From positions 871,664 through 924,330 of the forward strand of contig NW_003116452.1 of assembly GCF_000003605.2 (NCBI RefSeq): DNA of 52,667 nucleotides. Direction: 5' to 3'. Made by a program: the position numbers and the translations under genes. Origin of the DNA: Saccoglossus kowalevskii. Taxonomy: Eukaryota > Hemichordata > Enteropneusta > Harrimaniidae. Shown here piece by piece: positions 37,066 through 48,508 of the stretch (within the stretch, counting starts at the first letter, position 1; each line of letters starts with the position of its first letter). The notes under the pieces are model-generated. The model did no database searches. It was not told the origin of the DNA and saw only the letters and a program-made list of their open reading frames with translations.

Positions 37066-40000
37066 ATGTCTCTCCCGTGCATTTATGATATTTTGAAAGA
37101 TACTAAACTCGCAGCAGTATCCAGAACATGCCTCAATATGCGTTTCGATACTGAATAGACACTTTGTTATTAACTCATCGACCGGTAGTTATGAAGGTTA
37201 GTACTGTCACAAAACATTACCTGAAGGTCGTGTTTGTAAAAAAAAACCCGAATAATTGTTTCCTTTACAGATTGGAAGAGCGATAGAATATTTGTAAAAC
37301 TGTTTCCAATACATATTTATATGGGGCGTCAGATGCCACCAACAAACGTTCGATGAATGACGTACAATTATAACATTTGTTAGGATACAGTTTTTACTAC
37401 AATGATGAGTAGGTTTCCCATTAACGAGTGAACGTGACAACCGACAAGATTACCTTCGGCTGTGATTAAATAGAAATCAGATATGGGCGGGAAATAAACA
37501 TGAAATAAACAAAGGGAATATAACCGGACAATTCAATGAATTACAACAAAATGTTTCTGATCTCGTCGCATATGGTGTCCTTGATTTCTTGGAATGTACC
37601 ATTACACTTGTGGGTGAAAGCACACATTAATTTGATACCTATAATTATTGCGTTTTACGCTGTGAAGAGAGTAACTATGGCAATATATTTGTCCGGAAAA
37701 AACGAGACATTTCCACAATTGTGTATTGAGACATTGTAAAACAAACAATTGCATCGAGCAGAATGTTTTTTTTTTGTATAAGTCGAATACGTAAACACAA
37801 AAACATGAATGATTTCTTTTTCGTGCAAAGGCCCATCACGCGATGTTAAGGCAGTACAATGGCGACAATACAAGTGATATTGTAGCCAGAATTATGTGTC
37901 AGCGGGCGGTGAGTAACAGCTGTTTGTATTATTAAACATAAAAAAAGTGAAACTGGTGACGCATGTGTGCTTGTCTTGGTTTTATTTTACGTGTAGTTCA
38001 ATAAGTTAGCATTGCGAACCGAGCTACGATGGAAGAAAGCCGAGCACACATTTGTGTGCATACTAGTAAACAACTACTTTGTTAATGCTGCACTGAAGTT
38101 TCTATCGTAAGTACGATACTGACGAAAAGACAATACCAGTTCGGGGAGTCATATTAAGAGAAGTTCGATCTCTATCACATGATCTCAGTTATGCTACATC
38201 TTTGGGAAATGTTTAAAAAAAATCAACCACTTTCTACCCACCCCACCCCCCGAGTGAGCGCCCTCTACGACATGCTTTCAATTTTCGTACGAGGAAAGGT
38301 CGATGACCGCTCAGAAACGGAGAGCACGTTTTGTTGCGTTTTAACGTGTTCGAGTGGTAAAATGGAATAACACCGACTATCACAGCCATGCATGCGTTTT
38401 CAATAAAGGTATAAATATAAACAGTGTTTTTTGAGAAATTTCCCGAAATTGTGTACTTGACACCAGGGAAGGTACCTTTCCAAACACTTCTTTTTAAATT
38501 CCAAGCAAGCACGCCAAATGTTAACGGAATGGTCTGAATGATGTCAATTTATCTATTACTTGAACAAATATTGAAGTTCAATTTTGAATGGTACGCTCGG
38601 TGTTACGACGGATGAAAGAGCCAAATATTCATATCTGTACTTTCATTAAAATAATAAAAAAAGGTTATAGAACATGGTAAATATACAAAAAATAAATGAG
38701 CCAAATATAGAACGTATACGAGGTGACACAGAGCAACGCATAGATGTCGTCAATTTGACGATACAATGTTTAAAATAACAATACAAAAGGCAAAAATAGC
38801 GTAAAAACTGACTTTAGAAAGGAGCATAGATCACGACCGGGGCGCAAAAAAAAATAAGACAACGCGATAGAGGGCGCTATAATACATTACATTCAACGAA
38901 ACCATATCTAGTATATATCAAACGCAATTGCATGCGATGTAACTATGTTCACATACACGTTTCTTCTTAGAACCCCACATACAATTAAACTTATACTATT
39001 AGTGGTAATAGTAATACGATGATTAAAATGATGAAAGTAATGGAAATAAGCTATCAGAGTACCACTTGTGGGGAAGTAAAGCAACATCTAGCCGTCACCA
39101 TGGAGTTAAAAATTCCCTTTTTACCTCCATGCCGTCACTGAATGTTGTCCGTAAACTTTAAAACACAAAACGCCATAAGTACCTCCGACCTAGGAGGTAG
39201 TGTTTTAACCGGCCATTATTTGTGGCCTTACCTCCTCTCGTGATAAGAATACATATTGTTGTATGTTTCAACCTAAATTCAAGAGTTATATGGTTGAAAT
39301 ATTCTTATGTTGTGCTGCTTGTATTAGTCACCATAAATAGTGTTCGGTTTTGTTAGTTAATCAGTTACGACTCTCCGCCCATGTCCCCTCCCACAAACAA
39401 TTGGTGACTCGGAAGGGGAGCAAAATTATTTAGTCCAATCGTTCAGGAAAGAAATTGTTTGTGGGTGAGATAATCGTTGTTCTTGAGACCGGAATATATT
39501 TTATTAAATAAACTGATTTATTTTATCAATATATTAACAGACTGTCTAAAATGCCTGCCTGGGCTTGGGAGATAAAAGTCTCAGTATGTGGCGAATATTT
39601 TTTTTACCAGTTGTTTCGTTACATAGTGTTTGTTTATGGGAGGTCCAATCTGCTCGCAAGTGGGAGTGGGTCGAGTCAATGGAACAAAGGACTATTGTTC
39701 TGAAGATAATCTAGAGGTATTGTGATGGATGTCAGACAGCCCGCTGACTGTTACGTCAATCAAACATCAGTGTAGTGAAACCACTTAGTACAGACAATGC
39801 AGAAAACGAGCACACTGGCATCCTATTGAATGAAGCAAGTGCAATGTGATTGTTCGTGTTGGGAGGTAACCGTGGTCAATCAATTAGTCTATTTCCATAC
39901 ATCATGTCAACTGGGGGGAGTGTATAACGCCAACTTGTCGTTATGTTCTGTTTGCATCACTATGAATGCCCATAGTATCACGATCTTTTACAAAACGTAA

Positions 40001-40073
40001 GTGACAGAGATTAGAAATGAAAGATGTGTGGGACACACATTTATGCGAACGACACTTTCCAATCTCAAGTAAG
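37066..40073. other. Intergenic and promoter-distal region of the second forkhead gene
   Basis: No gene recognised. It contains two AGAGGGCGC motifs (38258-38268 minus, 38867-38880 plus). Forkhead-type sites lie at 39627-39637 (TGTTTGT overlapping TGTTTAT) and 39949-39955 (TGTTTGC), the last overlapping an octamer-like TTTGCAT. A small palindrome ACCTCC...GGAGGT is at about 39181. Confidence 0.5.
38867..38880 (+). promoter_or_regulatory. AGAGGGCGC (CTCF-like) motif
   Basis: ATAGAGGGCGCTAT carries the full AGRKGGCGC core of the CTCF consensus and is flanked by an ATAG/CTAT inverted repeat. It lies 1.3 kb before the second forkhead gene. Motif match only. Confidence 0.35.
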
Positions 40074-40074
40074 C

Positions 40075-40081
40075 TATAAAA
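40075..40081 (+). promoter_or_regulatory. TATA box of the second forkhead gene
   Basis: TATAAAA, preceded by C, lies 110 bp before the ATG. At the usual 25-30 bp distance, transcription would begin near 40100-40108 (TCACATAC region), giving a 5' UTR of roughly 85 bp without room for an intron. Confidence 0.6.
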
Positions 40082-40190
40082 CAGAACTTGCATTAAATTC
40101 CATCACATACTAGCCGCCAAGCTACATCTCGGATTCTGAGATATCACTCTTATTGGTTCCTACACCCCACTTCATCCGCAACACAGAAAA

Positions 40191-41099
40191 ATGTTCGAAA
40201 ACATCGAAGATATGGGAGATCTGATAACGTCGGATTTTTGTTTGAAGAAGAACAGTTTGCCAGCGTCGGAGTTTAACCATGTGGTGACAGAGGAAAAAGA
40301 TACAGAAGATCTTTTCGACAATTCAGAAAATATTGCCAGGGTGTTGTTGTCATTGGATAGGAGTAAAAGTAAGCCAAACTCGTCAGAAGTTTTCACTAGC
40401 AGCAGTAGAAAACAGACCAATTCAGATAGTAACCAGAGCAGCAAACCTACCCATTCTTACATTGCTCTTATTTCTATGGCGATACTGAGCACTTCAGAGA
40501 GAAAGATGCTGCTTTCGGAGATCTACAAATACATAATGAACAACTTTCCGTACTATCGAAACAAGGAAAAGAGTTGGAGAAACAGCGTTCGTCACAATTT
40601 ATCTCTGAACGAATGTTTTATTAAGAATGGCCGAAGTGACAACGGGAAAGGGAACTACTGGTCTATCCACGCAGCATGTGAGGAGGACTTCGCAAAGGGA
40701 GATTTTCGTCGTCGCAGAGCTAGACGCAGAGTTCGCAAATGCCACCGGGACGAAGAGCTTATTGCGATGCGGACATCGTATGGATATAGCGGTTACCTAT
40801 CAATGTCGGCACCAGACCCATACTATAGTATATCGGCCTCGTGCAACGCATTCGTACCAATGTCGTATCCATCACCGTCCATGCTGCCAAGGGGACTCTT
40901 CAATGTTGACAACTTCTTGCAACGAAACGACGCATTCCCTCACCCGTTATACGCACCATTTACGACGCGCACTGCAAGCATTTCAGCACCAAGTAATACT
41001 GGTTTGACGTCATCCCAAACTGATTTATTTGGTTCGAACTCACAATTACCTTCTTGGCAAGATACGCTTTCCAGATTGCCAACCAATGTGATCGGTTAA
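40191..41099 (+). CDS. Forkhead transcription factor, FoxQ2 class (second, diverged copy)
   Basis: A 302-residue nuclear DNA-binding protein encoded by one uninterrupted ORF; the ATG has A at -3 and follows a TATA box. The forkhead domain is at about residues 85-183, with WRNSVRHNLSLNECF in the recognition helix and the FoxQ2-like end KGDFRRRRARRRVRK. By hand alignment it is about two thirds identical to the domain of the gene at 13994. Differences cluster before helix 3 (NKEKS instead of ARGPG) and in wing 1. An acidic and Ser-rich N-terminal part precedes the domain. After it come a Tyr/Ser/Pro-rich stretch, an EH1-like LFNVDNFL (236-243) and a C-terminal WQDTLSRL (289-296), matching the order in the first copy. 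I place it in FoxQ2 or a close sister group; a formal tree is needed for the exact orthology group, so no symbol is given. Confidence 0.9.
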   Translation: MFENIEDMGDLITSDFCLKKNSLPASEFNHVVTEEKDTEDLFDNSENIARVLLSLDRSKSKPNSSEVFTSSSRKQTNSDSNQSSKPTHSYIALISMAILSTSERKMLLSEIYKYIMNNFPYYRNKEKSWRNSVRHNLSLNECFIKNGRSDNGKGNYWSIHAACEEDFAKGDFRRRRARRRVRKCHRDEELIAMRTSYGYSGYLSMSAPDPYYSISASCNAFVPMSYPSPSMLPRGLFNVDNFLQRNDAFPHPLYAPFTTRTASISAPSNTGLTSSQTDLFGSNSQLPSWQDTLSRLPTNVIG

Positions 41100-41382
41100 C
41101 TGCACTGTTAATGACTGTTCATCTATTCATTCAAATTGTTATTTACAAGATTTGTCTTTATTGCACAGCTACGGCGATGCATGCATTGTGTGTGATTATG
41201 TCCCAAGAATTGCAATATTTGAGAGTGTTTTAACTTGTTTTTTTTTTTTGTAAATTTGAGTGTATTTTCAGTTTAAATGCATGGAGTAACGGCCAAACCG
41301 TTGTACAATTATTTACAGTCGTTACATTGAATCATTCATATTCTACCCGCTCTACTTCATCAGTTTAATTTGTGTGCTTTTA

Positions 41383-41391
41383 TTATTTATA
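41383..41391 (+). promoter_or_regulatory. AU-rich element in the 3' UTR of the second forkhead gene
   Basis: TTATTTATA fits the UUAUUUAWW destabilising nonamer and lies between the stop codon and the poly(A) signal. Motif match only. Confidence 0.3.
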
Positions 41392-41549
41392 TGAAATATA
41401 ATCAATTGATATTTGTGAATTTCTAAAACTACGCGTGATATGACCTGCCACCAACATTCTGTTTGATTTGTTTATTACTACCCTTCCAGGTCTACTTTAT
41501 ATAAATGATATGTAGTAATTGTTTCCGTAAATTATATAATATGTATTAA

Positions 41550-41555
41550 AATAAA
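41550..41555 (+). promoter_or_regulatory. Candidate poly(A) signal of the second forkhead gene
   Basis: AATAAA, 451 bp after the stop codon and the first canonical hexamer downstream. It would give a 3' UTR of about 0.47 kb. Confidence 0.55.
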
Positions 41556-43403
41556 TTGATTATTAATTATAAAACATATAATTGCTAATTTTGTTTTGGT
41601 TTGTATTCCCTCTTCTATCTGGCGACCGGCTGACGTGTACACGCTACTCTCACGAGACAGAGTTGAGTTTAGACTGGCTAGTCTGCACCGAAATTGATGT
41701 AGTAATTGTACATGTACCAAGTACACCATTGGATCTAAGATTTTTCAACAAATGTCTTGACCTTATGAAAGATCAAAATGACCAAACTAAGAAACACAGC
41801 AACATTTGCTGCCCTGTCACATGACCCATCAGAAGTCGGCAAATTATCCCATCATCCACCACGATAATAAATATAGCTTGGTGAATTTATTGGGGACTGT
41901 AAATGCATAAACAAACCTAACAATCGAAAAATATAGAAGCATATTTGAGAAAAATAAACGTTTGATTTATACAAAGTCTAATTGCAGAAATAAGTATGCA
42001 AAAAAAAAATCACGATTTTCTCGTAAAGGTGATACAGGAGTGCCGATAACTATGAGCTGCTTCTGTGAGTTGGAATGGCGGACGTTTCGGTCGCGGGCGT
42101 TTCGGCCGAAGGCGTCTTTTCGTACGAATTTAGTTTCCTATGTTACAAGCACGACATACATGTAGTTATATTCGTTCGCTAACTAACTCTAAATGTCATA
42201 ATGTATTGCTTGTAAGTATTAGCAAATAAATATGCCGTGCTTATAACATAGTATGGAGATTTTAACATCGGTACACATGAATTAAAATTATGAGTTGTTC
42301 ATGTTAATTCTGACTCTGCCTCCCACGTAACAATTTTGTTAAAAACACTCATAAATACATTATTGAAAATCACTTTAAAATGTTCGGGCCCAAACGACCG
42401 TCTATCGTGCGTTTGCGATACAAGCGATTCTCCGCCGTGAGGTGGGTTGGATGAGCATTCACTATCGTGCTCCGGATACCTCTGACTGAGTTGGGCATTG
42501 TTTCTTTTGCTGTCCAATTCGGGATGTTCCAATTGTATACACACAGGAAATGGCATAGGTCAGAACTTGCCCGGACGCTGCTGGTTGCGTGTGAATGAAT
42601 ACTTCTCTGAGAAATCTGGTAGCGTCGGAGGAGACAGGCTTCGTGTCACGGGACACCAATGAACTTGTCTAGCAGCTGCTCACAGACGAGCACATCTGTC
42701 ATAAGCCCTCACACTCGGCGTGTTTTTTTTTTACCGTTATCGAAATAATTAATGCTTTAAAAAGAATTGTTCAAATGACGTGAAAAGCAAAGGCAGTATG
42801 AAAGACTGAATTGTCGATCAAAACTGCAGGGGTTCCTTTCATATACGCGAGTAAGGGTCCTCCACAGTAACAAGGCAAAATAAATAATCTGTACACCCAA
42901 ACAAAGATAAGGACGTTTTTTATTGTTCCTTTCAACTAACACTTTCACGATTTGCCATTCCACCGATGGGTGGGAGCTAGGAGCGCTGCTTCAAGGTCAT
43001 CTTACTCAGACAACTAAAGATAGTTTAAATTTTGTGATGTCTTTAGTTCCGAAATTACGCACACATTTATTATAATAAATAATACAATGCAGTAACAGGA
43101 AGCCACAGAATGTGTTGACCGTCAACTGCACTCAACTCTAAGATAAAAACTAATGAGGGCGCTCTAATCACGTCCACCTTCGGTAGGGGAATGCCGGCAG
43201 ATGGCCCGGTGTCTGAAGGGTATCTGAAATTAATAGTATGACAGTGACCGGGTCCTACCCAGATTGAGAATAATATATGAAATATTCTCCTACATCACTA
43301 ATAATTATTTAATAATTTGTCTGGAAATCTTTGCCAGTTCGTTGGCAACGGTGCCCATACATAGATCCGAGAGTGCATTTCCAACGTATCAGTTAGTACT
43401 GAA
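41556..43403. other. Intergenic, no confirmed gene
   Basis: Mostly AT-rich. A patch at 42299-42660 is higher in GC and holds an 85-codon minus-strand opening (42299-42556) with a fairly protein-like composition. It has no family I recognise and is not called. AGGGCGC-type motifs are at 43154-43166 and 43193-43206. Confidence 0.45.
43193..43206 (+). promoter_or_regulatory. CTCF-like motif
   Basis: CCGGCAGATGGCCC matches the CTCF consensus CCASYAGRKGGCRS at 12 of 14 positions, one of the two best in the window. Motif match only. Confidence 0.4.
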
Positions 43404-43405
43404 TA

Positions 43406-43612
43406 CTGTAAAGTGACTAATTTTCACTGGGTTTAAATTTCACTGATTTAGCATTTCAGGCATATTCAGTGGGTTTTCAATTCACGGTTTTATCATTTAG
43501 ATAATATGTTCTATGCTCAATTTTACATATTCACTGGTTTTTAATTTAGCGCATTTTCCAATCAGCGAAATATGCAAAATTGAAACCCAGTGAATAATTA
43601 ACCAGTTTACAG
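43406..43612. mobile_element. MITE-like inverted-repeat element
   Basis: A 207-bp element flanked by TA on both sides (43404-43405 and 43613-43614), with terminal inverted repeats of about 35-40 bp beginning CTGTAAA and containing TTCACTGGGTTT. The left arm reads CTGTAAAGTGACTAATTTTC and the right arm, reversed, CTGTAAACTGGTTAATTATT. Inside are further degenerate repeats of TTCACTGG and TTTTAATTT words. TA duplication and internal repeats suit a non-autonomous Tc1/mariner-type MITE. No transposase is present. Confidence 0.75.
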
Positions 43613-43887
43613 TAACTCCCTTCCATAAATTACGCGGGTCTTTAATTACATGTAAGTACAGGAAAATCAAAGACGCATGCGTATTAAAGTTTTTCAATAT
43701 TTCATCGAACAACTATTACTTTTAAATGACATTTTTATTTCATAGTGTTTTGTCAATATACAGTATCTGTCAAAATGAATTAAACATAATAAAAAAAAAA
43801 TCCCAATTTTCCTCACTATCTCTTTAATAGCAAAGATTATAAATAAAAATACTCAATATGTCCTTTCTCGAGATGTTTTGATATTAG

Positions 43888-43958
43888 GACTGCGCCCTCT
43901 TAAATCCACAAGTTTAAGATCGTTCTACAACACTATGTATCAAAAGAGGGCGCAAGTC
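43888..43958. repeat. 71-bp inverted repeat with AAGAGGGCGC arms
   Basis: Left arm GACTGCGCCCTCTT and right arm AAGAGGGCGCAAGTC are inverted copies with one inserted base, around a 42-bp centre. It may be a short foldback element, or two converging binding-site-like motifs. Confidence 0.65.
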
Positions 43959-46560
43959 AAGACTGGCAGGGCGAATATAAGCCGGTGGAGAAGTATATTT
44001 TGGTGTTTCAAAATTTTAATTTTAAAAATCAGAAGGAAGTATACTAGAAGAATGTAGATTAATGACAATACAATGGCGATACACTTGTCACATGGTGTAC
44101 TTTATTATTTGCATTATGAAAATAAATTTGAGGGGATTAATGCCTTGTTTGCCAACACACTCGGTGATCCCAATTTTTTGGCAGACATTCATGTAATGGC
44201 AATAATGTAATAAAACAAATTTCAAAACCCACAACCAACTTATCAATGAATGATTGATTGATTGATTGATTAAAGCGCGGTGGTCGTCGCGCAATGCGTG
44301 TTCGAATTTCATGTAAATAAACAATGGATTTTACACGCGTTGTATACGTCGCTATGAGTCCCATGTCGAACAGGACGCGGCACGACGACTGTCGCCCTTT
44401 AAACTGAAATTATTTCAACATTTTGCATTGTTATAATAGACAGGTTATGAGCTGAGATCCCAAATCTCAGCATTACAATGCCAAGTACACTTTATCTGCT
44501 TTCAATAAATATCGTTCCATGGCACCGTGTTGGTTAAACAGCGTATAACTGTTCTACGTCACTGGACCACTATTATCCCTCTGTGTCCCTGCATACATAC
44601 ATCATACTGCATACATCTCCCTTACATACTCACAGCTTCATTTCCCATCCCCTGATTTTTCTCAGGTCTCCCGAACCCATAAGAAAAAAAACACAATATT
44701 ATGATGTTATTTAAAAAAAAAAAATCAGCGCCATGTCTATATTAAGACAAGCCGATGAGGCAAGATATTTTCGATGGAATTCCATTAATATACTATCCCG
44801 TTGACTTTACCATTGCTCGTACATCTTAGATAACTATCAATTTCATTTATTGTAATAGTTGTGTGTGACTGCGGTTATCGATATTCTAGTACATATTTCC
44901 TCCCATGCCCATTTTCCACTTCCATCTAAACTATCATCATCGTAACTAAGCAACCTTTTAAAATAACTAAAATACTCGTCCTCTTCAATGTACGACACTT
45001 CAATCTTTGGATTTTTGTTGTTTATTATGCTCCATAGTATTTTACAATCGGTTTATGAAGATATACAAAGTTGTGCCTTGTTTATTAAGATTAAGTTATA
45101 TTTTACTCAATGTACTTGTACATCTCGGCAAATCCATTCTCCCTGCAAGTTAAAACCCTTAACAATACTAGAGACAAATAGTTAAAATATCTTAGCTACA
45201 TTTTTGCAACTCTCTATTTTGCCAAAAGTTGTAAATATTGTTTTTAAGAATCCACGTGTTAAGAGTCTTTGAGCCTTTCCTGGGTGGTATACCGCGCCCT
45301 CGCCGACGAACTCAGGCGCAGACAAATACAAGTATATTTTGATTATACAAATATATTTAGTTTTATATGGTTTAACAAATCTTTCTTCATCTCCCAAACG
45401 AATGGAAAATAAGAGGAAAAATCGATGTGCAAAGTTAATAAAACCATAATAATCTGCATACATGGTTTGACTACATAGCGACTGTGCACGCGCGGCCTTT
45501 TAACTATCCGAGACTGAGTGAAAAATACTGTGACAGGAATGCTCAAAAAGGCGAATCATGATGTTAAAAACAAATGTACTAGATAATTAAGAAGTTTTGA
45601 AAGTTATGGCATAAATAAACAAATCTGAACCATGATCTGAACTGAAACTGTTATAAAACAGGATGTTGAACAAAAACATATTTTCCCGGAAAAATAACAG
45701 ATTATATGAATAAATAGTTTCTATTTTGGATTCTCAGTCGAACGAGGGTGGTAAGAATTGTGTTTTGGGGTTTAATATACTGGTCAGCCGATACTCAGAC
45801 ATTTTAAGTTGATGTGTTCCAGTGACGTGTAAAAATACACAACATAAATCTGAATAGAGATGACACATTTAACGTGGAATACTGCATTTCTATAATTTTA
45901 TTCGGTGAAAATACTACACAACACACAAAATAGCAGACATGGCTATATTTCTATATGATGGCTTAACTTACGATTCATTGCATTTTCTTTTGCCATTTTG
46001 CACAAAACACCGTGCACTATGAGTGGTTTGTTCTGTAGAACACAGTCCGTGTCGACCCCGAAAGTCACGTGGTTACTGCCAAATCGAAAAGACGCGCTGT
46101 ATTCGAGGTGTATGTGGACAGAAACTCACATATTTTTTTTATTTTTAGAATTAATCAAATAATGCTCACAATGAAATTATTTAAGTAACTAGTACATACT
46201 TACTTTATTACTATCTTCTTTGTTAATCTGTACGGGGACTTTCTCTTCAATTTTCTTAATCCTTAGAAAATCAAACGCTGTAATAGAGTATGCCATCATG
46301 CATCACAAGGGTTTCTGATTGCAGATCTCACGTTAGTGTCTAGCGCCCTCAAACGTTTACGACTCCCATTTACGACAAACTGTCACCCTCTTTGTGCGCA
46401 ACTGGGGTTGAAAGAGTGGCCATGTGTAGTAGTTCTCTACAATCTCCACTGCTCCAAATCCTTGTCTACCTTGTCTGTGTACAATTATAAGGGCTTGATT
46501 TCAATAGGGAAGAACAAAGGTTTCTGTTGGACACCGTACCGAAACGGATCTCTTTTCGAC
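43959..46560. other. Intergenic, upstream of the FKBP-like gene
   Basis: No gene recognised. It contains a short (GATT)n microsatellite at 44248-44270, AGGGCGC-type motifs at 45294-45302 and 46341-46351 (both minus) and an E-box CACGTG at about 46066. The 5' UTR and promoter of the FKBP-like gene must lie in its last few hundred bases, but I see no TATA box to fix the start. Confidence 0.45.
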
Positions 46561-46570
46561 ATGTTTTGGG
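46561..46570 (+). CDS. FKBP39/46-like gene, coding exon 1 (start codon exon)
   Basis: Ten coding bases, ATGTTTTGGG, giving Met-Phe-Trp and the first base of Gly, followed by the donor GTAAGG. The protein would begin MFWG, the characteristic start of the nucleoplasmin-like domain of invertebrate nuclear FKBPs. The exon is recognisable only because exon 2 completes the glycine codon (G|GA) and continues the family motif. The 5' UTR part of the exon is not delimited. G is at -3. Confidence 0.8.
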
Positions 46571-47813
46571 GTAAGGACTTTTAAAGTTAAATGTCAAAAT
46601 ATTCGATAGAATACACGTGTACCTGGACTACAAGGCATCAACACAGACGTTATTTAATTGACTATTCCACTTTTATTGTGTTTACGATCAATTCGCCTGT
46701 GCCTGCCTGTTTTGCGTGAGTGTAGCTTGCTTCTCTCTGCCGCGCCAGTCAACATCTTTTAAAGACAGTACATATACGACAGTTTATTGGTGTGTAGGTT
46801 TCATTGCTTGAGGTGTTTTTACACACATGTTCTATACTTGAGTATAAAATACACGACATTTTCTTTATTGTATATTTCTGTAGTATACATGCATGGTATA
46901 TTTATAACTATAAAATGTACCCCCCCTTCCCCAAATATTGTTTTTTTGCGAGGTATTGATGTTTCAGTTAAAAGGTATTTAAATAGAACATCCATATTTT
47001 TAAAATATTTATAAATTGTGAATACTGTATTTGCTCTTTCAGGAGAAGAACTGACTTGTTTTGACCATAAGATTCTTACTGCATTGTGTTCAGAAATTTA
47101 TTAGTAGTGGATTTTGAATAGAATTATTTTGTAATATTGTCAATAAGAATTTCTCATGAGCAAGAATCTGATCAGAAAATTTATCTATTTTTGCTAAAAA
47201 TCGTATGGGTAGAGCAGCTTTCCTTTTATTTACATGTATACTAGTAACAGAGCAAATAAAATATAAATCATACAGATTACAACAAGATTCAAAAAGGTGT
47301 GAATGTTATTGATGGCAATTAATGAAATATTCGTGAAGCATTCTACATTAAAAGCATAACACAATTGCTATTGGCTACATAGGTCTTGGTATAAACAGCC
47401 ATTACTTATGATTATTCTTTCAACCATTCATTGCTAATTTATGCAGAACATAGATCCGATCAGTTATAATTAAAATGTTTCAAATTATTAATCGTTCACA
47501 AAACATATTTTGAATAGTATCGTCGAATTGGGTGTATCGTTGAGTCAAAGGTCAAACCAATTGTTGGAGATTTCTATCGCAACTGTTTTTTCCACTAATG
47601 CGAGGTGTTCATTCAAATTTATAAACAACTCCTTGAAAATTTTTGTGGCTTTTTAAAGTCATTTATATTTTCAAAATGACAGGTGAAAACTTGTGATGTG
47701 TCACTAGTCAATAGCAAGTAATGAAATATACTTCTAAATCAGATGCCATTTTCAGGGACTAATGGCCACACTTGATTGGATGTCGTATAACGTTCATATT
47801 TACTATTTTCTAG
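46571..47813 (+). other. FKBP39/46-like gene, intron 1
   Basis: A 1243-bp phase-1 intron with donor GTAAGG and acceptor TTTTCTAG after a pyrimidine-rich tract. AT-rich; no other gene or element recognised inside. Confidence 0.75.
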
Positions 47814-47906
47814 GAATAACCATCGATGATGGCAAACATTACACCCAGACTGTTGAAGAGTCGTTCCATATCTCCATGGCAGCACTGGAAACAAAAGATG
47901 AGAAAG
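47814..47906 (+). CDS. FKBP39/46-like gene, coding exon 2
   Basis: A 93-base exon between TTTTCTAG and GTAAGC. Joined to exon 1 it gives a protein starting MFWGITIDDGKHYTQ and continuing TVEESFHISMAALE. The Y-T-Q-T-V-E-x-x-FHIS pattern is diagnostic of the N-terminal nucleoplasmin-like domain of FKBP39/FKBP46, nuclear or nucleolar peptidyl-prolyl isomerases with histone-chaperone activity. The frame crosses both splice sites without a break (phase 1 at each). Confidence 0.87.
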
Positions 47907-48241
47907 GTAAGCATATAGAATAAATAACAATATTTAATGAAACAAAACAAACTATTTATCTACAGTCCCCTCTACTACTAATCTGGAACAGGTGATTATT
48001 ATAATGTCTGCGAAAAATACAACTACTTGTATAATTTACAAACCCAGAAATACAATTAACATTACTCTAGTTAAAGCGAAACTAAATAGAACCTAATTTG
48101 GTGTTTGTATTTATAACTATCGTTTCAGTCATTCTTTGAACGATTATGTTTAACTAAATATTGCTACACTACAGCAAGTTATTATCAACATTGTCGGTAA
48201 ATGTACAGCAATTGCTTCCAATGTTGTTGATGTTGTTTTGA

Positions 48242-48508
48242 TACATTCGCGATGCACCCAGACTTCAAGTCGCCGCTCCACTATCCAATCACGCACTTGT
48301 TGACTGTCTGTCACATTCACAGCGCAGTAAACAGGGATTCCCGACTCAACCTGCGATTCGCGAAAAGATAGTTGAGCTGTATTTAGAAGGAATATCATTT
48401 GCTGACATAGCGAAAAGGCTTGGTGTGACGAAATCTACTGCGTATAATATATGGAAAAAATTGTCTGAGTCCATAGCGGATCTAGCAACCGTGCGTGTGT
48501 CCAAGTGA
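48242..48508 (+). pseudogene. Helix-turn-helix (transposase/paired-like) relic
   Basis: An open frame of 88 codons with no ATG at its start, bounded by TGA on both sides. Its translation contains PAIREKIVELYLEGISFADI followed by AKRLGVTKSTAYNIWKKL. That is a typical trihelical DNA-binding fold of the Tc1/mariner-transposase and paired-domain type: I-V-E-L in helix 1, D-I-A-x-x-L-G-V in helix 2, S-T-x-x-x-I in helix 3. No catalytic DDE part follows. I read it as a broken transposon fragment in the intron. An unspliced exon of a domesticated gene is the alternative. It is clearly more protein-like than its surroundings. Confidence 0.55.

Noticed and set aside
41582-41824. Possible small secreted Cys-containing protein
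   Set aside because: The hydrophobic start depends on a TTG start codon; no ATG is available at the signal-like segment.
42299-42556. 85-codon minus-strand opening in a GC-richer patch
   Set aside because: Reasonable composition, but no family recognised, no clear promoter or acceptor, and it overlaps another opening in a different frame.
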